32,435 bases of DNA. It comes from an uncultured Saprospiraceae bacterium. Its GTDB lineage: Bacteria > Bacteroidota > Bacteroidia > Chitinophagales > Saprospiraceae. Below the pieces are notes generated by a model that made no database searches, was not told where the DNA came from, and was given only the letters and a program-made list of their open reading frames with translations. How positions within the stretch are numbered: the stretch's first letter is position 1; each line of letters starts with the position of its first letter. Location of the stretch: the NCBI GenBank assembly GCA_938010715.1, contig CALLVG010000293.1:1-32435 (forward strand). Reading direction: 5' to 3'. Below, piece after piece: positions 30,786 to 32,435 of this stretch. Made by a program: the position numbers and the translations under genes.

Positions 30786-31349
30786 TTATTGCTCTCCGAA
30801 ATAGTACAATAATCGTACTGATAACGAATTTAAACTTTCCCTATGAGTACCTCTTCCAAAAGTTTGGGAAACATTAACTCCCATCGACCGATTACCGAAT
30901 GCTTGGAACCTCAATCCCCCCATCAAACAAACGCCATCAGCTTTTACAATTTCTTCATAATTGTCACCCGACAAAGTCATTTGCCCAAAGGAATATCCAA
31001 TTCCAACTACGAAACCCATTTGTTCAATTGAATAGTCATTTGCTTCTCGACCAATATTTACCATTGCAAAAATTGGAGCGTCAAAGCCAATTCTTGTTTC
31101 TGGTAACTCACGGGAACCTTCTGCCAAACTAAAATAAATAAAACTGGCTTTGGTTCCGATTGCTAAACTTGCGCTTTCGCTCAAATCCATAATATTCACT
31201 CTCGGAGCAACTACTAATCCTGGAGCATAACGGCTTCCAACTTGATGGATTCCTAAACCTGCTCCCCAGTTAAATTCAAATTGTGCAGATAAATTAAATG
31301 CCAGCACTGAAAGGAAGATGCATAAAATGTATTTTTTGTTGGTCATCAA
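30786..31349 (-). CDS. Outer-membrane beta-barrel-like protein
   Basis: The 187-residue protein has a signal peptide (YILCIFLSVLAFNLSAQ) and then alternating glycine-aromatic beta-strands (FNWGAGLGIHQVG, YAPGLVVAPRVNIM, MGFVVGIGYSFGQM, LMGGLRFQAFGNRSMGVNVS), ending in VRLLYYFGEQ. This is typical of small 8- to 10-strand outer-membrane barrels in Bacteroidota. It lies 79 nt upstream of the anti-sigma-like gene in the same direction and could share its transcript. Function is unknown. ATG codons at 31349 and 31346 are both usable starts. Confidence 0.78.
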   Translation of the reverse strand: MMTNKKYILCIFLSVLAFNLSAQFEFNWGAGLGIHQVGSRYAPGLVVAPRVNIMDLSESASLAIGTKASFIYFSLAEGSRELPETRIGFDAPIFAMVNIGREANDYSIEQMGFVVGIGYSFGQMTLSGDNYEEIVKADGVCLMGGLRFQAFGNRSMGVNVSQTFGRGTHRESLNSLSVRLLYYFGEQ

Positions 31350-31603
31350 TTATATTTTTTTGTCAAAAAATTAATTATTCTAAACTAGACTTTTCAGGGC
31401 TTTAGGAAAAAGGTTGAAAGGTTAGGCCACCATTGGCTCCATTCCCACCTCAGTCATGTATTGAAATTCAAGTGCATTTTTTAAAGTTTGGCTAAAAATA
31501 ATTATTTGAATCAAATTATCCACCTGACTTTTAAACATAAAACAAAAAGGTGTGCCGAATAAACGACACACCTTCTGTTTTTTTATGATTTAGAAATAAG
31601 TTA
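31350..31603. other. Intergenic region
   Basis: These 254 bp hold no gene that I can support. The left part is the promoter region for the barrel gene, and the right end carries the terminator of the repeat/HhH gene. Confidence 0.5.
31547..31574 (-). terminator. Terminator of the hexapeptide-repeat/HhH gene
   Basis: AAGGTGTG and its complement, extended by one mismatch and two further GC pairs, form a stem at 31547-31557 and 31564-31574 with a 6-nt loop. On the minus strand it is followed by TTTTTGTTTT. It begins 30 nt past the stop codon at 31604. Confidence 0.8.
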
Positions 31604-32435
31604 TCACTTACCTCCTTTCAAATCATTTTGCCAAGCATCTAATTCATCCCATTTGCCTTGATCTGCCATTTTAGCTTGTTCAGGCCATGTTCCTGGGTCA
31701 TGAATTCGGTAACGTGGTCCAGCTGCATCAAGGATTTCTTTAAGTCTTGCAGCACTTGCTTTGGAAAGTTCATTCCAAGTCGTAATTCCTGCATTATTAA
31801 GTAATTCCTCAATTTTTGGTCCGATACCTTCTACTTTTTTAAGGTCATCTTTTTTCGATGATCTTTTACCCGTTTTTGCTCTTCGTTCCACAACGCGCTC
31901 CTCTCCCTTGGTACGAGTCTCATCTCCCATGGTACGAGATACTTCTTTTGTCTCAAGTCCAGACATCATTGCACGAAGTGAATCAAAGTCGATTTGCTTT
32001 TCAACGATTACCTCACGAACCACTTCTACAGGTACTTCTTTGATAACCTCAACTTCTCTAATTACTTCTACTTCAACAATTTTGTCAACTTCAACAATTT
32101 TCTCGACTTCGACTATTTTGTCAACTTCAACAATCTTCTCGACTTCGACTATTCTATCAACCTCAACAATCTTCTCGACTTCGACTATTCTATCAACCTC
32201 AACAATCTTTTCGACTTCGACAATTCTGTCAACTTCAACAATCTTCTCGACTTCGACTATTTTGTCAACTTCAACAATCTTTTCGACTTCGACTATTTTG
32301 TCAACCTCAACAATCTTCTCGACTTCAACGATTTTTTCAACCTCAACAATCTTCTCGACTATCTTCTCTACCTCAACCAACTTTTCAACCTCAATCGGAA
32401 CCTCTTTAGTTACTTCAACAATTCTTTCAATTTCG
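31604..32435 (-). CDS. Hexapeptide-repeat protein with C-terminal helix-hairpin-helix domain (partial, 5' end beyond window)
   Basis: The reading frame is open to the right edge of the window, so the N terminus is missing. The visible 277 residues start with EIERIVEVTKEVPIEVEK. About 15 consecutive VEV(E/D)(K/R)I units follow (32078-32347), in which Glu and Asp versions mostly alternate, and then the degenerate repeats VEVIREVEVIKEVPVEVV. A Lys/Arg-rich linker leads to a C-terminal helix-hairpin-helix-type domain (KKVEGIGPKIEELLNNAGITTWNEL, then AAGPRYRIHDPGTWPEQAKMADQGKWDEL). That domain resembles the extension on some Bacteroidota ribosomal L21 proteins. Membrane parts, if any, are outside the window. 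The function is unknown; DNA or RNA contact by the HhH is plausible. Confidence 0.85.
   Translation of the reverse strand, partial: EIERIVEVTKEVPIEVEKLVEVEKIVEKIVEVEKIVEVEKIVEVDKIVEVEKIVEVDKIVEVEKIVEVDRIVEVEKIVEVDRIVEVEKIVEVDRIVEVEKIVEVDKIVEVEKIVEVDKIVEVEVIREVEVIKEVPVEVVREVIVEKQIDFDSLRAMMSGLETKEVSRTMGDETRTKGEERVVERRAKTGKRSSKKDDLKKVEGIGPKIEELLNNAGITTWNELSKASAARLKEILDAAGPRYRIHDPGTWPEQAKMADQGKWDELDAWQNDLKGGK
32078..32347 (-). repeat. 18-bp/36-bp coding tandem repeat
   Basis: About 15 units of 18 bp encode VEVEKI or VEVD(K/R)I, alternating to give a 36-bp higher period. Units differ by silent changes (GTC/GTT, GAG/GAA) and Lys/Arg exchange, showing that the repeat is maintained at the protein level but could also vary in number by slippage. 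Confidence 0.85.

Noticed and set aside
32078-32347. CRISPR-like regular repeats in the last kilobase.
   Set aside because: The 18-bp units are contiguous, in frame and encode a hexapeptide repeat; there are no spacers.

Overview
The window is a stretch of low-GC chromosomal DNA from a member of the Bacteroidota, most likely in or near the Saprospiria. The evidence is: Bacteroidota-specific families (STN/carboxypeptidase-regulatory TonB-dependent receptor, DUF4249 and DUF4403 lipoproteins); two proteins with C-terminal type IX secretion (T9SS) sorting domains; a giant Cys-rich surface protein with dockerin-like and cohesin-like parts; a few TAnnTTTG-type -7 boxes; and the near absence of Shine-Dalgarno sequences. 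There are no rRNA or tRNA genes, no CRISPR array, no prophage and no transposase gene.

Layout. 1-4.4 kb: thioredoxin, a lipoprotein with a possible degenerate thioredoxin fold, an outer-membrane barrel protein, a DUF4403 lipoprotein, and a 600-bp repeat nest. 4.4-8.05 kb: a TonB-dependent receptor and DUF4249 lipoprotein operon, minus strand. 8.2-9.55 kb: glucose-6-phosphate isomerase. 9.9-15.5 kb: one 1836-aa secreted modular protein. 15.5-16.3 kb: gene-free, with hairpins and an inverted-repeat element. 16.3-19.8 kb: a minus-strand operon with a predicted delta1-pyrroline-2-carboxylate reductase, trans-3-hydroxy-L-proline dehydratase and then two FKBP lipoproteins (three FKBP domains). 19.9-24.8 kb: thioredoxin-like lipoprotein, flavin prenyltransferase UbiX, a further FKBP, glycine C-acetyltransferase, HU and a tiny basic lipoprotein. 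24.9-29 kb: 3-hydroxyacyl-CoA dehydrogenase, a small membrane protein, a T9SS-exported esterase-like hydrolase and the two 3-oxoacid CoA-transferase subunits. 29.1-32.4 kb: a small secreted protein, an anti-sigma-like membrane protein, a small barrel protein, and a truncated gene encoding hexapeptide repeats plus a helix-hairpin-helix domain.

How the genes work together. The clearest functional unit is the hydroxyproline module: dehydratase plus reductase would convert trans-3-hydroxy-L-proline to proline, and prolyl isomerase lipoproteins lie immediately downstream in the same direction. The acyl-CoA dehydrogenase, CoA-transferase and 2-amino-3-ketobutyrate ligase genes suggest growth on amino acids and acyl-CoA compounds. 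The receptor/DUF4249 pair, the giant surface protein and the exported hydrolase suit a particle- or polymer-degrading surface lifestyle.

The most notable non-coding signal is a small non-autonomous transposable element (142 and 134 bp). It is present twice in opposite orientations, and each copy is bounded by an exact but different 9-bp direct repeat. Other repeat families include a 59/167-bp inverted-repeat element and a four-copy GCGTAGCGACA palindromic repeat. I do not see a clearly new defence or multi-gene system; the most original candidates are the hydroxyproline/FKBP operon and the mobile-repeat families.
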